64,000 bases of DNA from Sialis fuliginosa (Eukaryota > Arthropoda > Insecta > Megaloptera > Sialidae). Position numbers and translations under genes: made by a program. Under the pieces are notes generated by a model, which was not told where the DNA came from, did no database searches, and saw nothing but the letters and a program-made list of their open reading frames with translations. Shown here piece after piece: positions 11,117-23,056 of this stretch (position 1 is its first letter; each line of letters opens with the position of its first letter). The stretch spans positions 16,058,001 to 16,122,000 of the forward strand of contig OY540821.1 in NCBI GenBank assembly GCA_961205875.1, read 5' to 3'.

Positions 11117-11975
11117 GCAGTGGCGAGGTGAAATTTTTAATAAGGGATGCACATTTTGTGAATCCTCCCCCTCCTATCAACAAAAAAAAACTAGTTATGA
11201 AACACCTTAAGTTCAAGCTTTTACTTTTTTATGGGGGCAGACCTAGTTGGGACTTCCAAAAAAGCTCTTTTTAGGATTTTTTTTTGGCCACGCATTAAAA
11301 TAATTAATAACAAATGTTTTTCCACATGAAAGATATGTATTTACAGAAAACATTGTAATTTTTTTATGGCAAAATATTAAAAAATAAGTAGGATACAGCA
11401 AATTTGGGAGGGGTTCAAAAAAAAAAAGTGTTTTGCAGTGATCACTGCTGCTCGTCACTAGATCATCTGAAATAAAAAAAAACATAAGGGATCATTAGCT
11501 AATGACATAATGCTCCGGATGAAGGAAGGGATTTGAAAAATTTTGAATTTTCACAAAATGGCGGATATTGAAAGTCAAAATTCTTTATTCGACTAAAATT
11601 TCACTCACATTTTCGACTATAAAAAAAATAATAATCGTCCAAAAAAAAATCCTTCGTTCATCTTGAGGACAATTATGTATAGAATAAGTGAGAAAAATTT
11701 CAAACCAATCGGCAAAGCCGTTCTCAAGTTACAGTGATCACCGACTTCGAAAACATGGTTTTGAGTACGAATTGCATGCAGATAAAAAATTTATTTTGGA
11801 ACTTACACTGAATCGTCTATGGACAGGACATTTGTCTGAAATTTTCAGAGAATACTTTTGAAATATTCTACTTTGAGAAAATGTAAAAAAAAAAAATGAT
11901 TTTTTCAAAATTCTAACCGGGTCTGCCCCCTTAAATAAATTCTTATATAGTGTTTTTTTTGTTTTTATTATAAAA
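11117..11975 (+). repeat. Outer repeat interrupted by a nested element
   Basis: The left segment (TATGAAACACCTTAAG, then TTCAAGCTTTTACTTTT, ending about 11232) and the right segment (AAATAAATTCTTATATAG, from about 11933) are adjacent in the family E copy at 54912-54970. Here they are separated by the 698-bp element. The segment opens with CAGTGGCGAGG, a plausible terminus. The right boundary is approximate. Confidence 0.55.
11233..11930 (+). mobile_element. Nested element with GGGGGCAGACC ends
   Basis: The left end is GGGGGCAGACC and the right end GGTCTGCCCCC, perfect 11-bp inverted repeats. The interior includes the block CAATCGGCAAAGCCGTTCTC, similar in style to text found in many insect transposons. 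No transposase is seen; a minus-strand open stretch at 11243-11485 lacks any recognisable domain. No second copy occurs in the window. The superfamily is unknown. Confidence 0.7.
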
Positions 11976-13827
11976 GAACATATGCATTACGCACATATGT
12001 AAATGCATTTGTCGCAACTATAAACTATGAAGAAATAACTGATTAAAATCAACGTTTGTGCTTTATGTTCATGTCAGATAATATTATTATAAGCTTTCTT
12101 TGTTGTAAAGCCGATTACCGATATGCTTTATTTATTTTATGTTAAGTATCTACTCATATACAGGATGTTCACGTAAACCAAACGATTAATAAATTAAATG
12201 AAAAAAAAAATTTCCAGGAGGAATAATGACGTTGTCAAAAAAATCATTGATTTTCGAATTGTGAAAACATTTAGAATTTTTTTTAACAGAAATATTGTCT
12301 TTATAAATGTTAAGATATATTATTTTATCTCTATACATGGGCGCCGGCAGAATTTCATTCAGGGGGGTGCATTTAGATATATAAAATTAAATTACATGCG
12401 AGAATAATTAAAAAATAATAATAATAATTGAAATTAGCAGTTTTATTTTCTGACCTACGGCCTAGAAAGTTCAAAAGGTTAGACACCTATGACTTAAAAT
12501 GTTATTCAAAGAGTAAATTTTAAAATAAAAATTGTATTTCTTAATTTTTTCATGTGTTTTTTTCTTTTTTGCCAGGGGAATGCAAGTGCATCTCCTTGCA
12601 CCCCCCCTTCCGGACCCCATATCTCTATATATTTGTTTGTATGAGGCTTATATGGAAAAAACAGAAATACAGATCAAATATGTATCATTAAATATAACAA
12701 AATGGGTTTAAGTAATTAGTGAAATTATGTAGTTCGCAAATATATGTACAAAGAACACCAAAAAATACGTGAACAAATTATTAATAACAACGAAAAATTA
12801 CATTGGTATCGTATAGTTATAAATGGCTTTTAATTAAATTGTCCTGCCAGATTCACGGTAGCCTAATTAACAAGTGTACACAATTACCTATGTCGCTATA
12901 TTGGATTGCATACACGACATATGGTACCGTTATTATATACAGGGTGATTTGTAACAAATTTACTGGATATTATGTAAAAAAAATTTGTTGTAGAATATAT
13001 ATTTTTTAAATATTTTATTTTCTTTTGCTTCGAGATTTTAGGTCATTATATGTCAATAAAATCGTTATATGTAATATAACATTATTTATTATTATAAACG
13101 TTTCGTCATATTTCAGACTTCTTCGGTAGATAATAAAAACAATCTACCTTTTGACAGCAATAATACTTTTAAATATTTTTAAATAACAATAGGACTAAAT
13201 TTTCAACATTTCATTTATTATTTTTCTCTAAAAATACTAATTTTATTTTTTATCTAATATTAGAATTTTCGAAAATTCATCTTTCATCTCTTTTTTGTTA
13301 AGATATTAAAGGGTATTAAATATGATTATAATATCTTAATTCTCTGCCACAACTTTTTATAAAAAATTGGATGTAAAATCAAGTATAAAAAGTATATATA
13401 TAAGAAAATAAAAAGGATTTTTCGCATTCTTTGAAATGCTTAAGTTAGGAATAATCTATTTTTACATCTTTAAACACAGGTATCTCTCATATAATACAGT
13501 TTCGCACTAGCACAGTTCGAAACTTGGGAAAATATCGTACAACATATCATTTCTATAGCTTGGTTTTGTTAATTTTTGAAACCTAATTTTTGTACTATAT
13601 TTCTTATGATAGATTCGCATAATACGGCATTTTAAGGAACCTAACTAATATGTCATTTGGGAGATATACAAAAACAGATTTTAAAATCAAAGTAACTACT
13701 GAACACATACATTGTAAACACCTGTATATAATGAATATATAATTCACAGATACAAACATATATTTTAGGTACATTCCTAAACACAATTAGGTAGAATAAT
13801 TTAATATGGTACTAGTCAATACATCAA
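11976..13827. other. No gene seen; TE-terminus fragments
   Basis: GGGCGCCGGCAGAATTTC (about 12342) followed by a GGGGGG run, and GCACCCCCCCTTCCGG (about 12597), look like opposed ends of a degraded element, but I could not pair them convincingly. ACAGGATGTTCACG (12163) and ACAGGGTGATTTG (12940) resemble transposon termini without partners. Confidence 0.35.
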
Positions 13828-13859
13828 AGCGAGTGTCCATCTATAGATGGACACACGCT
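13828..13859. repeat. Perfect 22-bp palindrome within a 32-bp one
   Basis: GTGTCCATCTA followed directly by its complement TAGATGGACAC (13833-13854) forms a loopless palindrome. It is extended by AGCG and CGCT with one mismatched position. It may be a foldback remnant or a cruciform-capable site. Confidence 0.8.
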
Positions 13860-14934
13860 ATACTAATTAATAGTTGATAATATAACCAATAATTAAATTA
13901 TTACATGTGTATGACCAATTACTGCTATTACAAATTGGTATATAATTAAATATAGTCAGTAATTTTAGAGAAATTAATATGTTACTGATTAAAAAAATGC
14001 TAAATACTCAGATACTCTTTTAAAGACCCTGAATTTAGTTCCCTCTGTATTAGTAAAAAAAAAAACAATGTTTCATTAGTAAACATGCACTTAAGTCACC
14101 GAAAAATCAGCTTACCTCTTGATAGGGAAACATTTTTCCAAATTAAATATAAAGAATCGAATATCCATCGAAATTGATTAATTAATTAAAATTCGAATTA
14201 ACAACCATGCTGTTTAAATATTGTAAAATAAATTTTACTGAACTAAGTAGTATTCTTTAATGCATAAGTAAAAATATGACACTGAATGAATCAGTAAAAT
14301 GCACTAATTCAATTAGTGATAAGTTACTAACTCACAGTTTTTGTTATCAGTAATATATATTATACCTACAAATATGTTTATAAAAAAGTTTTAAATTATT
14401 TATTTAAAAATATAAATAAAAAAAAGAATGCAAATTATTTCAGTGGATTCTGAATAAAAATAAATGCAAAATGTGGCGACTAAAAACATTAAACAATTGT
14501 TTTATTTAGTGATAAAAAACGTTTTAAAAATGAAACTTTTCATACCACACAATTCATTCAATATTTAAAAATCCTATAAATAATTTTTGATCTATCTAAA
14601 ACAGTATAATTATTTATACCAAATATTCACTTCGTTTCTAGTCTTATTAATCAATAGATTATTAGTATAGCATTTTAAAATATTAATGAAAAAGTAAATA
14701 CAATTAACCGTAATTAAAAAAAAAATACTGTGTAAAAATTTTTTTTATCCAATAACGAAACAACTGCCATTGTTTTTAAATATATTGCTATCCAAATGTA
14801 TTATTAAATAAATATTAATATATAAATCATATCTAAATCAACAAAAGGCCAGCTTCAAAAGCTGTTATAAGAAATGTCACAATGGAGTCTAGAGCCGTAG
14901 AAAAAAACAACCAAACTAAATTCGAAGATTCGAA
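13860..14934. other. Upstream flank or 5' intron/UTR of the transporter gene
   Basis: AT-rich with no reading frame. Somewhere before 14935 there should be either a transcription start or a 3' splice site for the start-codon exon. I see only weak AG candidates (for example around 14888) and no strong pyrimidine tract, so I do not place either. Confidence 0.35.
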
Positions 14935-15100
14935 ATGGATGAAGGACTTCCGGCTTGCGCCGAAGAAGACTCGAGCACGGACGACAATAGCCGACGTTTC
15001 TCCGGAGCTAGTCATCACAGCCACCGTCTGTATCGGTCCAGATCTTTGCCCCATCTTTCACATCACGATTCGGGAGTCATTTGTAGCGGGAGTTTTTCAG
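14935..15100 (+). CDS. Monocarboxylate transporter, first coding exon
   Basis: This exon encodes residues 1-55 plus the first base of codon 56 of an SLC16/MCT-type membrane transporter. These are plasma-membrane carriers that generally move lactate, pyruvate or related monocarboxylates. The segment is a cytoplasmic tail with an acidic start (DEGLPACAEED), then a Ser/Asp/His-rich stretch including RSRSLPHLSHHDSG. The ATG has a favourable context (G at -3, G at +4), and an in-frame stop lies six codons upstream, so 14935 is the first possible start in this frame on genomic sequence. The exon ends CAG followed by GTGATA in phase 1, matching the phase-1 entry of the exon at 17126. Base composition is much richer in GC than the flanks. 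A competing 96-codon frame from 14882 overlaps it but cannot join the transporter frame. Confidence 0.7.
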
Positions 15101-15389
15101 GTGATACATTTTTGGGTGATATGGTTTGTCAGATGTACTATTATAATTACACAATCTAGAAAAAAGTTTTAATATGGTTATCAATTTTTTTTTATCATGT
15201 TACTTATACACAAATGATTTTTTTTAGATTTGAAGTGAACTGTAGTTATTTCAATTTGTTATCTTGTAAATTCTAAAAAATATATCAGTTCAAACTTAAC
15301 CCTGGCAATAAAACAATTTTATAACATTTTAAATATCTGTATAAATATAAAAATAATTTTTAATATATGAAACATATCATTCAAATTTT

Positions 15390-15662
15390 AAGGGTGTTTT
15401 TCACCCCTTCAATAGCTGTTTAGACACGTACAAAAAAGTTCAATTGAACTACAAATGTATCAAGTTTTATCAAAATTAGTGGGATAATACACTTTTGAGA
15501 CAATAATAGTTACAAAATTTCGAATATTTCCAAAACCCCTTATCCGATTAGCACCAAAATCAATATGTCTAGAGTACTCACTGAGATAAATATTTTCCTC
15601 ACAAATAATTCAAATCGGTGCATTTTTACAGTAGTTATCGTGAACGAAAGAAAATTCTACAT
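15390..15662 (+). repeat. Family C dispersed repeat, copy 2 (in intron 1)
   Basis: It carries TAGTTACAAAATTTCGAATA, then the CCAAAACCCCTTATCCGATT block, and ends with TTACAGTAGTTATCGTGAAC, in the opposite orientation to copy 1. It stops before the region that holds the conserved short reading frame. Confidence 0.7.
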
Positions 15663-16347
15663 TCCTATTTATTATAATTTTTTCGCGAACTTTTTTAAAT
15701 AACCGACAAATTATTTTTTTCTGTAATTAATATTTTAGTAAAATATTCAAATGTAGCATCCAATGAAGCATTGCAACAGTCATATATTCATACAAATGGT
15801 TGAAATAAATACCTGATAGTGAAACTGATAGTATATTTTATCCCATATTAAAATTTTATTACTACCTATTAATTTTTATGCCAATGTTTCCAAGAATATC
15901 ATTTCTATATAAGGATTGTAAACATTCCAAAACTACCCTTATCAAAACGTAAGTGAAGTAAGTGTTTTTAGACAATGTATAAAACATGTTGAAATGATTT
16001 AATATTTCATGAAAGGAATAAATTTAATGACATTCGTAAAAAAATTTTATGTCTTATTTAGTTATTTGAAGTTTGTTTTCTTTCGTTAAATAAACTTCTA
16101 TTTGCGTACATAAGTATGTACATACATACATTGTATGTATAATGTACAAGTATAACAATCATTAACGAAAACTCATACATATTTACCACATGTTTTATTT
16201 GTCATGGCTTTAAATTATTTTAAACAAAGATGTCTACAATGAATGTATATATTTTTAGACTTCACCCCTTTGAATTTTATTCTTATTTGACCAGTTTGTA
16301 GTTCATATTAAAGTAATAAACCAATTTTATTCTCAATTAGATATCCC

Positions 16348-16558
16348 GAAATCAGTGGTGTACCGTAGATTACTGCCGCCGGGGCAGATGGCAAATTTTC
16401 CACCCCCCTTGCACTATATGTTAAATATAAAAAAATTGAACATCTTTTTTTTTTTAATTTCTCGCTGGCAATCCACAATTTTGATTGAAATCTCAAATTT
16501 GCCGCCCACAATCCGCCCAGGACAAACGGATTTGCCCCCCCTACTGCCCGGAATGTAA
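16348..16558. mobile_element. hAT-like TE remnant (in intron 1)
   Basis: CAGTGGTGTACCGTAG and GCCGCCGGGGC at the left, with GCCGCCCACAATCCGCCC and a C-rich run towards the right, give a GC-rich, partly inverted structure typical of insect elements starting CAGTGGCGTA. The right terminus is not certain. A 104-codon antisense open stretch through it lacks any known domain. Confidence 0.4.
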
Positions 16559-16756
16559 CTGCAAAGTTGTTTATGTTTTCGATGGATATTTTTTCCCAAT
16601 AAAATAAGGTACGGCTGCCCAAAAAGAAAAGTGAAGTTTAAATTTTCGCGTATATAAGAAAAACAAATGACTTGTGAATTCCGTTGTAAAACAAATTGCC
16701 TGTTTAAAATAGTTAGTCTAACTACATTACTTCAGATTCTGATTTAACACATTTAT

Positions 16757-17013
16757 TATGAATATTATAAAGAATTTGCTGGATTACAAATGCAAACAAG
16801 CTTCCAGCTAACGCTATCTGCTAGGTATTACATATAAATGACAACACACTCACAGATTTCAGTGCATATGATAACCTCCTTAAACACGGTGTTTGAAAAC
16901 ACATCATATTTAAAAATGTACCTCATATACATTATTATACATTTATTACCACTGCTTTAAAAATAATTTGACACCTAGCAGATAGCGTTAGCTGTAAGCT
17001 AATTTGTGGCATT
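16757..17013. mobile_element. Family F MITE, copy 1 (in intron 1)
   Basis: The inverted arms are CAGCTAACGCTATCTGCTAG on the left and CTAGCAGATAGCGTTAGCTG on the right, with AATATTATAAAGAATTTGCT further out on the left. Copies at 40966-41251 and 54311-54530 share both the arms and internal text (TTTAAAGCAGTGGT or its complement). The right outer arm is truncated here. No coding capacity. Confidence 0.8.
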
Positions 17014-17125
17014 ATTGTAATATGTACTAAATCCACCTAAAAGTTTTTAAACCAAACCACAGTACATCTGACAAGATCACTTCAATTAAAATCTAACTCC
17101 TCCACTCCCTGGCTATAAAACATAG

Positions 17126-17383
17126 GCGGCGAATGTCCGGGGGTTGACCACCATCACCACAAAGATGTCGAGGACAAGGTGTCGTTCGCTCACCGGCTGG
17201 TTGCCGACATCAGGCAATTGTTGACATTAAAACAACACTACTACCCCGAAGGAGGTTGGGGGTGGATCATAGTGCTAGTTACCGCTATGGTGCAGATTCT
17301 AGCGCACGGGTTGCAGCTTGGGTCGGGGGTCATGACCAGCGAAATTGTCAAGAAGTTTGGGGAGGATGTTCAACAAAGTGCAG
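17126..17383 (+). CDS. Monocarboxylate transporter, second coding exon (TM1)
   Basis: This exon continues the transporter from codon 56 to the first base of codon 142. It opens after AG in phase 1 and closes at CAG followed by GTAATT, again in phase 1. Residues 64-67 are four histidines. A basic/hydrophobic juxtamembrane stretch (SFAHRLVADIRQLL) is followed at about residues 94-102 by YYPEGGWGW. That contains the [DE]G[GS][WF][GA]W signature that marks the start of helix 1 in SLC16 proteins. Helix 1 follows (IIVLVTAMVQILAHG), then GVMTSEIVKKFGEDVQQSA. MCTs normally have 12 helices and over 400 residues, so this is only the N-terminal third at most. The family assignment is firm. The paralogue and substrate cannot be decided from this part. 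Confidence 0.92.
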
Positions 17384-18634
17384 GTAATTTTTGTTACTTT
17401 TTTATGGTTGATTTGCTCAGAAGCATAAAGGATGTATGGCAGGTATCTAATTTCAACGAGAAATAGTTGAAATTTGGAGAAGTTACTCCTTTATAAATCT
17501 TAAGTACCCACACAAAATTTCAAAAGGTTTTTCAACATAGTTTGAAAGTTATTATTTTTTTTAAATTAACATGGGCTCTTATGGCAGAATGGTGTATTTA
17601 CGGTTAAAGTCCAATAAAACACATGGTTCAAGCATCGAGAAAAATCTGAAATTTTCACAACACGTCACTTACATATTTAGCAACAAGTTTCATAAAAAAT
17701 GTGAGAGAAAAAATAATTATTGCTAAAAAATATTGAAAAAAAAAATGGCGTACTGAAATGTAATAATTTGTTCTTATTACATATTTTTTCATATATGTAT
17801 GTATATGAAGTACTAATATTATTATTTTTATTACATTTAACACTAAAAATAAATGCGTGAAGCACTCATAAGTATTGCTTTTGTGATTTACGATTTCTTC
17901 AATTAAAAATCAATTCGTTACAAAAATATATTCCAAAAATCTCTTAATACGGGCCTGCCCTAATTAATTGTTCATATATCATAAAATAATTCTAGAAATA
18001 GAATATATTGCCTAAAAAGCGATATATAGACTCAAAATTTGGATGGAGTCAAGTTTAGGAGATAAATTTTTTTAATTTTTCATAAATAAATGAATTTTAT
18101 TGAGCAATTTGTATCAAACAAGGCAGCCAATAAAAATCTAAACACTTTGACTTCTGAATTACCCAAGAGACTAACAAGACTTGATTTTTTTTCTCGAATT
18201 TTATTATCTTGTTATATTTTATAACTTCAAGAATCAGATATGACCATATACATAGAAACGAAACAAATAAAAACATATTATCTCTAGCATATATGATACT
18301 CTATAAATAACAAATACATTTTTTCTACACGCCCCATTTTACTTTATGAGTCCAGTTCAAAATTAAATTATAAAATACATTGACAGAATCAAAACATGCA
18401 TCTTTATTTTATCTTGATTACAATCTGGACACATTCAAACTACAGATTACAACATAAAAAATATTCAGTCCATGACAGACGTCTGAAATTATGAGTGTAC
18501 TATGTCAGATCAAAATCTACAAAGAAAATATATTTTCGTTTAAATTACAATTAATATTATTTGAATAATTTATCGACATGAAAACTTGCAGCTAAAAGAA
18601 CTCTAAAACTATTTTTTGTTAAGTATTGTGATCT
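17384..18634 (+). other. Start of transporter intron 2; no repeat recognised
   Basis: The intron starts GTAATTTTTG and has in-frame stops soon after the donor (at 17464). No continuing MCT exon (helix 2 onward) could be recognised anywhere downstream in the window, so intron 2 may exceed 46 kb. Confidence 0.5.
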
Positions 18635-19119
18635 AAGGTACTCGAACCAGTCTTGGATATGACCCCAGTAATGGTTATTTTTTAGTTAAATGTACTGAAT
18701 TAGAAATATTTGTTGATAGTTAATTACTACCATTTCTGAATATTAATTTACATATATACATTTAACTGTCTTACAGCGTGATTTGATGACAATCGGCCAA
18801 TAGGTGTCAAAACAGTGGACATTTAAAATAATGATTAGTATAATTTATTTATTAATTATTATATTATCATAGCATCTGCTTTACATTGTTTCAAATTTCT
18901 TTTATATCTTTTGTGTCTTTGTACTTATCATTTTGTAATCATTAGCATCTGCGTGATCATTACTGGTTTTACTTTATCCATTACTGGAGAATTTGGTTAA
19001 ATAAAGAGTAACTTGTTTTATTAGTAACATGAGTTCATGAGAATTACAAAAAAAATCCGCCAATCACAAAAACAGTAAACCTTGCTCTTATAGCGGTCAT
19101 AACTGGTGCCAGTACTTTA
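18635..19119 (+). mobile_element. Family B MITE, near full length
   Basis: It starts AAGGTACTCGAACCAGTCTT and ends AACTGGTGCCAGTACTTTA, with divergence in both termini. The interior contains GATTTGATGACAATCGGCC and TATCATAGCATCTGCTTTAC as in other copies. It has no coding capacity. Confidence 0.85.
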
Positions 19120-21637
19120 CACGTACACACCCAGTATAACATATGAGAAATTTTAGTGGCACCCATGTCAGATATTTTATTTATGTTGCGAAACGTTGGA
19201 TGTGAAAGTAAAGAACAAATTCAGAATTCATGATTTATATCAATAACTTTTTTATTTTTTATTTTGAACATTCCTTAAGTCAATACACGTAAAATTGCTA
19301 TATTGAGTGAATATAATTTAATGTCCTTTGTTGAAGTGTATTTGCCATTTATCGAAGTTTATGGAGATATATAAATCAGTCTGTGCGTAAAATTTTACCC
19401 GCTATATCCAAATATTCACAATAGGTTATTGGAAAAAACTTTTCAGATTAAAAGTTGGCAGAAATATCCAATATAATGTATTTACAATAGTACAAATATT
19501 TAGTTACTATAACGTATTGAACTCGGTACTAGCCGGGGATATAAATTCAATCTGTAATAAACCCATACAACATTGTTTTTACTTATCGTTAATTATCTTC
19601 TACGACGATTGTTCTTATTCCGACTTCATGAAATTTACATAAAATATTCACAAATTATGCATAAGTATAATAAATCTTCCTTCCAATAGTGAAAACCGGA
19701 ATAAAATCCGCTCAGTAGTTCCTGATAAAATCGTGCACAGACAGACAGACGCGATGAGGGACACAGATCGTGTCACAAGGATTCAGAGAACAGACTAATA
19801 TAGACAAAAAAATAATGTGTTGTTTTTTACTTAAAAAGGACATTTTTTTTAATTTTTAAAAAAGGTTACGTCTTTTGGATTTAGAGAAGAACCAAAATCA
19901 ATATAACCTGTATATACATATATCCAACACAATAAAAAAACCATGAAATAAATAATAACAAAATAGATATATTCTATCCATAATTTTATACCAAACTGTG
20001 CGAATATAAAAAAGGAAATACATACGATAATTTTGATATATGTGCCAAATATTCATTCAAATTTTATAGTTTATATGTATCAACAGAACATAAAGATTAT
20101 GTTTCCAAAAGTTAGTTTCGCGCGAAGAACAATATGTATTTTTTATTCCACAAGATAACATCTTATGGGGGTAGTTTTCGATTAAATGACGCCTAAATCT
20201 GAAATATTATGTGTCAACATGACCAACTTTTACTCTAATATATTCCCTTCTATAAATAACTGTACGCTGCATTTAATCCAATTTAGCGAACTCTTGGAGT
20301 TATTTTTGGAAAAACAGTAAAATTAATGTATTTTGTTTTTTGTTTCTTAAAAGGGAAAAAATTATTTGTTTGTGATATTGATATGTAATCGTTGAATATT
20401 ATTAACCCAGTAAATTAACTACGATTTCTTAGTACCTTATAACTACCAGACTGGTATTATTAGACTTCTAATGAGGACTTTTTGAAAAATCGAAACATTG
20501 TTTTGTTTGAGAAAATATTGGTATTTTATATTGGTATTATATTTTATAGTGGGATGGAGGACTTCACGATAATTTATATTTAATTTTTTTACCCATCTCG
20601 GTCTTGTATTGTCTAAAAACTAGTGAATTTTTATTTAAAAAAATGTATATATTTTAGGGGTGGGCATTGGGCAACCTTTTTAAATGGTAAGCTAAATTAT
20701 GCAAGTGAAAACTATTTTTTTTTTCAGTTTCAGAACAAATAAAACAAAATGTTTTGAACAAAGTTGTCTACGAATTTTTGAACCCCGTGCACAAGTTGAA
20801 AGAAAATTCAATTTTTTTATCCTTTATTTATTATTCTTTAAGTTCTGAGAAATTCTTTTAGAAATGAATTTTTTTTTTTTTTATCGAAATTATTATATTT
20901 AATCCTGAATTTTTATTTTATCGTACCTACCTATTATATTGAATATTATTTGTTCGGGGTTAGCTTTATAAAATAACTTAATATATTTATGAACTGTTCC
21001 TTTAAATAATTCAATTTCGAAACACAAACACAAATATGAAAATATGGGCTACGGAAGGGTTAATTCGTCAAAATACAAACTACGAGTGCTAATTTTTGTA
21101 AACTCTACGACTTTATTGATGTCCTGAATTCTAACGTGGGCATTATATACCCGGAATGTCCTTATGGAATTTTTTATTACACCCGATATTTTTTTATTGT
21201 TTATGTTTTATTTTCTTTCTCTCTCTTTCTCACTTTTCCAGATATCCGTCGTAAACAAAGCTATAAATTAAGTAATAATATTTAGTAAAAATATTGACAC
21301 TTTCTCTTTTATCGAAGTATTTATTTTCAAATTTAATTGATAAGTCTATAAGTAAACTAGGTGTACCTAATAAGAATATCTTGCATTAACTAAGAAAGTG
21401 CCATAGACGTATTATTAGCACAAACGCTGATTAAGAAAGCTAACGGATAATTAAGGGTAATTCTTTATTAGATAACTGTTTTTCTGACGCATAGAATATT
21501 TTTCTTTTAAGAATTCCTGAATGGTTAAGTAAAATCTTCGTTAAATGAAGTATATGATCAACATATAAGGATTTTGTCTTTTACTCTAACGTCATCAAAA
21601 TCTGTCATGAGATGAATAACGAACAAAATCCTTTATT
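19120..21637. other. No gene seen
   Basis: AT-rich. CACAGACAGACAGACGCGATG near 19737, preceded by text like AGTAGTTCCTGATAAAATCG, is typical of a degraded insect transposon, but no boundaries can be set. Confidence 0.35.
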
Positions 21638-22075
21638 TTAAGGTAGTTCTCGTGCAAACGTCATTAAAAAAAATTCAGGGCATAAAAAGAATAATGATAT
21701 CTATCCAAACGTGAAATTTTAAAGAGATCGACCGTTTTAAACTCGAGATAATTGTCATCAAAGTTTGCCACTTTTGTACGTATCCACTATATCAAGTTCG
21801 TATTATGTCCATTCTTATGACTAAAAACTTCGACAGATTTTGATAAAAAAGCCAGACCCAACCAATCAAGTTTCTTTAATATCGGTTCAGAGATTCATGA
21901 GTTATATACACACGGACACACAGACAGACAGACACGGAACGAAAGGTGTCTTTCTTAACCTAAAACGGAAAAAAATTTGAAATCGGGGAACAATTTTTTT
22001 CTCATTTTAAAACGATCACAATATGGCAAGGAAGCAAAAGTATTTCAAAATTTGGTATCTACTACGATACCCAAT
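21638..22075 (+). mobile_element. Family D element, left part, joined to other TE text
   Basis: It starts TTAAGGTAGTTCTCGTGC at 21638 and matches 25433-25660 through AACTTCGACAGATTTTGATA. After about 21850 it diverges into a segment with CACAGACAGACAGACACGG and AACGATCACAATATGGCAAG. That last part resembles 40395-40470. No right terminus is seen. Confidence 0.65.
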
Positions 22076-22583
22076 TAGTTAATCATAAAAAATACCCGGA
22101 TATTTATAATTTAACACTATGGTATGTTGTTAAAGATGGTCACTTTATAGAAATGTAAAAAAAATAGTTTCGATGTTATTGTTCCAAGAATGACTTATAG
22201 AAGTTGTACTGTATATAAACAAGTCCAATAACAATCTACCAGTTCCATTGCAATGGAGAGAAACTCAGCGGTCGCAATTAGTTGTAAATATCATCGTTTA
22301 ATAACCATCGAGACTTGACAATTTCTTGAAACGCCTTTGAAAGCTAGTTTTTTTTTAATTTGTGCTTCTTCTAATGCGAGAGAAAAAAATTACATACATA
22401 TACATTAGAATCGATTATATTTCTTATATATCGTTTAAATTGGATTAAAATATGATATGTCATTTTAATTTGTTACTTAATGAAAACAACAATTTGTTAT
22501 AGAAAGACTTGATCAGTTGTAGTTATGATTTTTTATACTAGAATATTCTTGTATGTTTCTTTAAAAGTAATCGTCATATAATA
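22076..22583. other. No gene seen
   Basis: AT-rich spacer without recognisable features. Confidence 0.4.
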
Positions 22584-22930
22584 TACAGTGTATTGTAAGT
22601 TGATTAAGACATAGGAAATTTAACATGGGGGCAATTAGAAGTGTTGATCAAATTAAACGATGTGTGATTGGTGCATTTTGAAATGCCGCCAGAAAATTTA
22701 ATAAAATAGTAATTCGTGTTTTGTTTTCAAATTTATATCTGCCAAAAAATATTATTATAATTTTATCTAGGATGCTTACTTTAATTTCATTAATGTATTT
22801 TATTGTTGAAAACAAAATACTGTTGATTAACTTTAAAATTAACGTTAAATTTGACCAAAGGTTACTACAACATTTCTAATTGTCCCCATGTTAAATTTCC
22901 TATGTCTTAATCAACTTGGAATACACTGTA
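22584..22930 (+). mobile_element. Family A palindromic MITE, copy 3
   Basis: It starts TACAGTGTATTGTAAGTTG and ends GAATACACTGTA with the same loop orientation as copy 2. Part of the right inner arm (the GTTTCGAGGCGGCATTTC segment) is deleted, which shortens the palindrome. Confidence 0.85.
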
Positions 22931-22956
22931 TAATTATTATAATGAAATAAGTAAAT

Positions 22957-23056
22957 AAGGTACTGGCACCAGTCTTGGATATGACCCCAGTAATGACTTT
23001 CTTTAGTTAAATGTACTGAATTAGAAATATTTGTCGATATTTGATTACTACCATTT
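22957..23056 (+). mobile_element. Family B MITE, left-end fragment
   Basis: It has the intact left terminus AAGGTACTGGCACCAGTCTT and then TGGATATGACCCCAGTAATG, and stops after TTGATTACTACCATTTT. It lies only 26 bases after family A copy 3. Confidence 0.8.

Larger units (their letters stand above)
15101..17125 (+). other. Transporter intron 1 (2,025 bp, phase 1)
   Basis: It begins GTGATA and ends CTATAAAACATAG, with a pyrimidine-rich tract (CTAACTCCTCCACTCCC) about 20-30 bases before the acceptor. Inside are a family C copy, an hAT-like TE remnant and a family F MITE. The MITE ends only about 110 bases upstream of the acceptor. Confidence 0.65.

Noticed and set aside
14833-15054. Antisense 73-codon frame over the transporter exon
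   Set aside because: It mirrors the GC-rich coding exon on the opposite strand and has no independent support.
14882-15172. 96-codon frame starting at 14882, overlapping the transporter exon
   Set aside because: It reads the same DNA in another frame and runs through the splice donor into the intron. The alternative frame from 14935 joins the TM1 exon in phase and has typical MCT N-tail composition.
16308-16622. 104-codon minus-strand frame in transporter intron 1
   Set aside because: It spans a GC-rich hAT-like transposon remnant and shows no domain. Low stop density reflects base composition.
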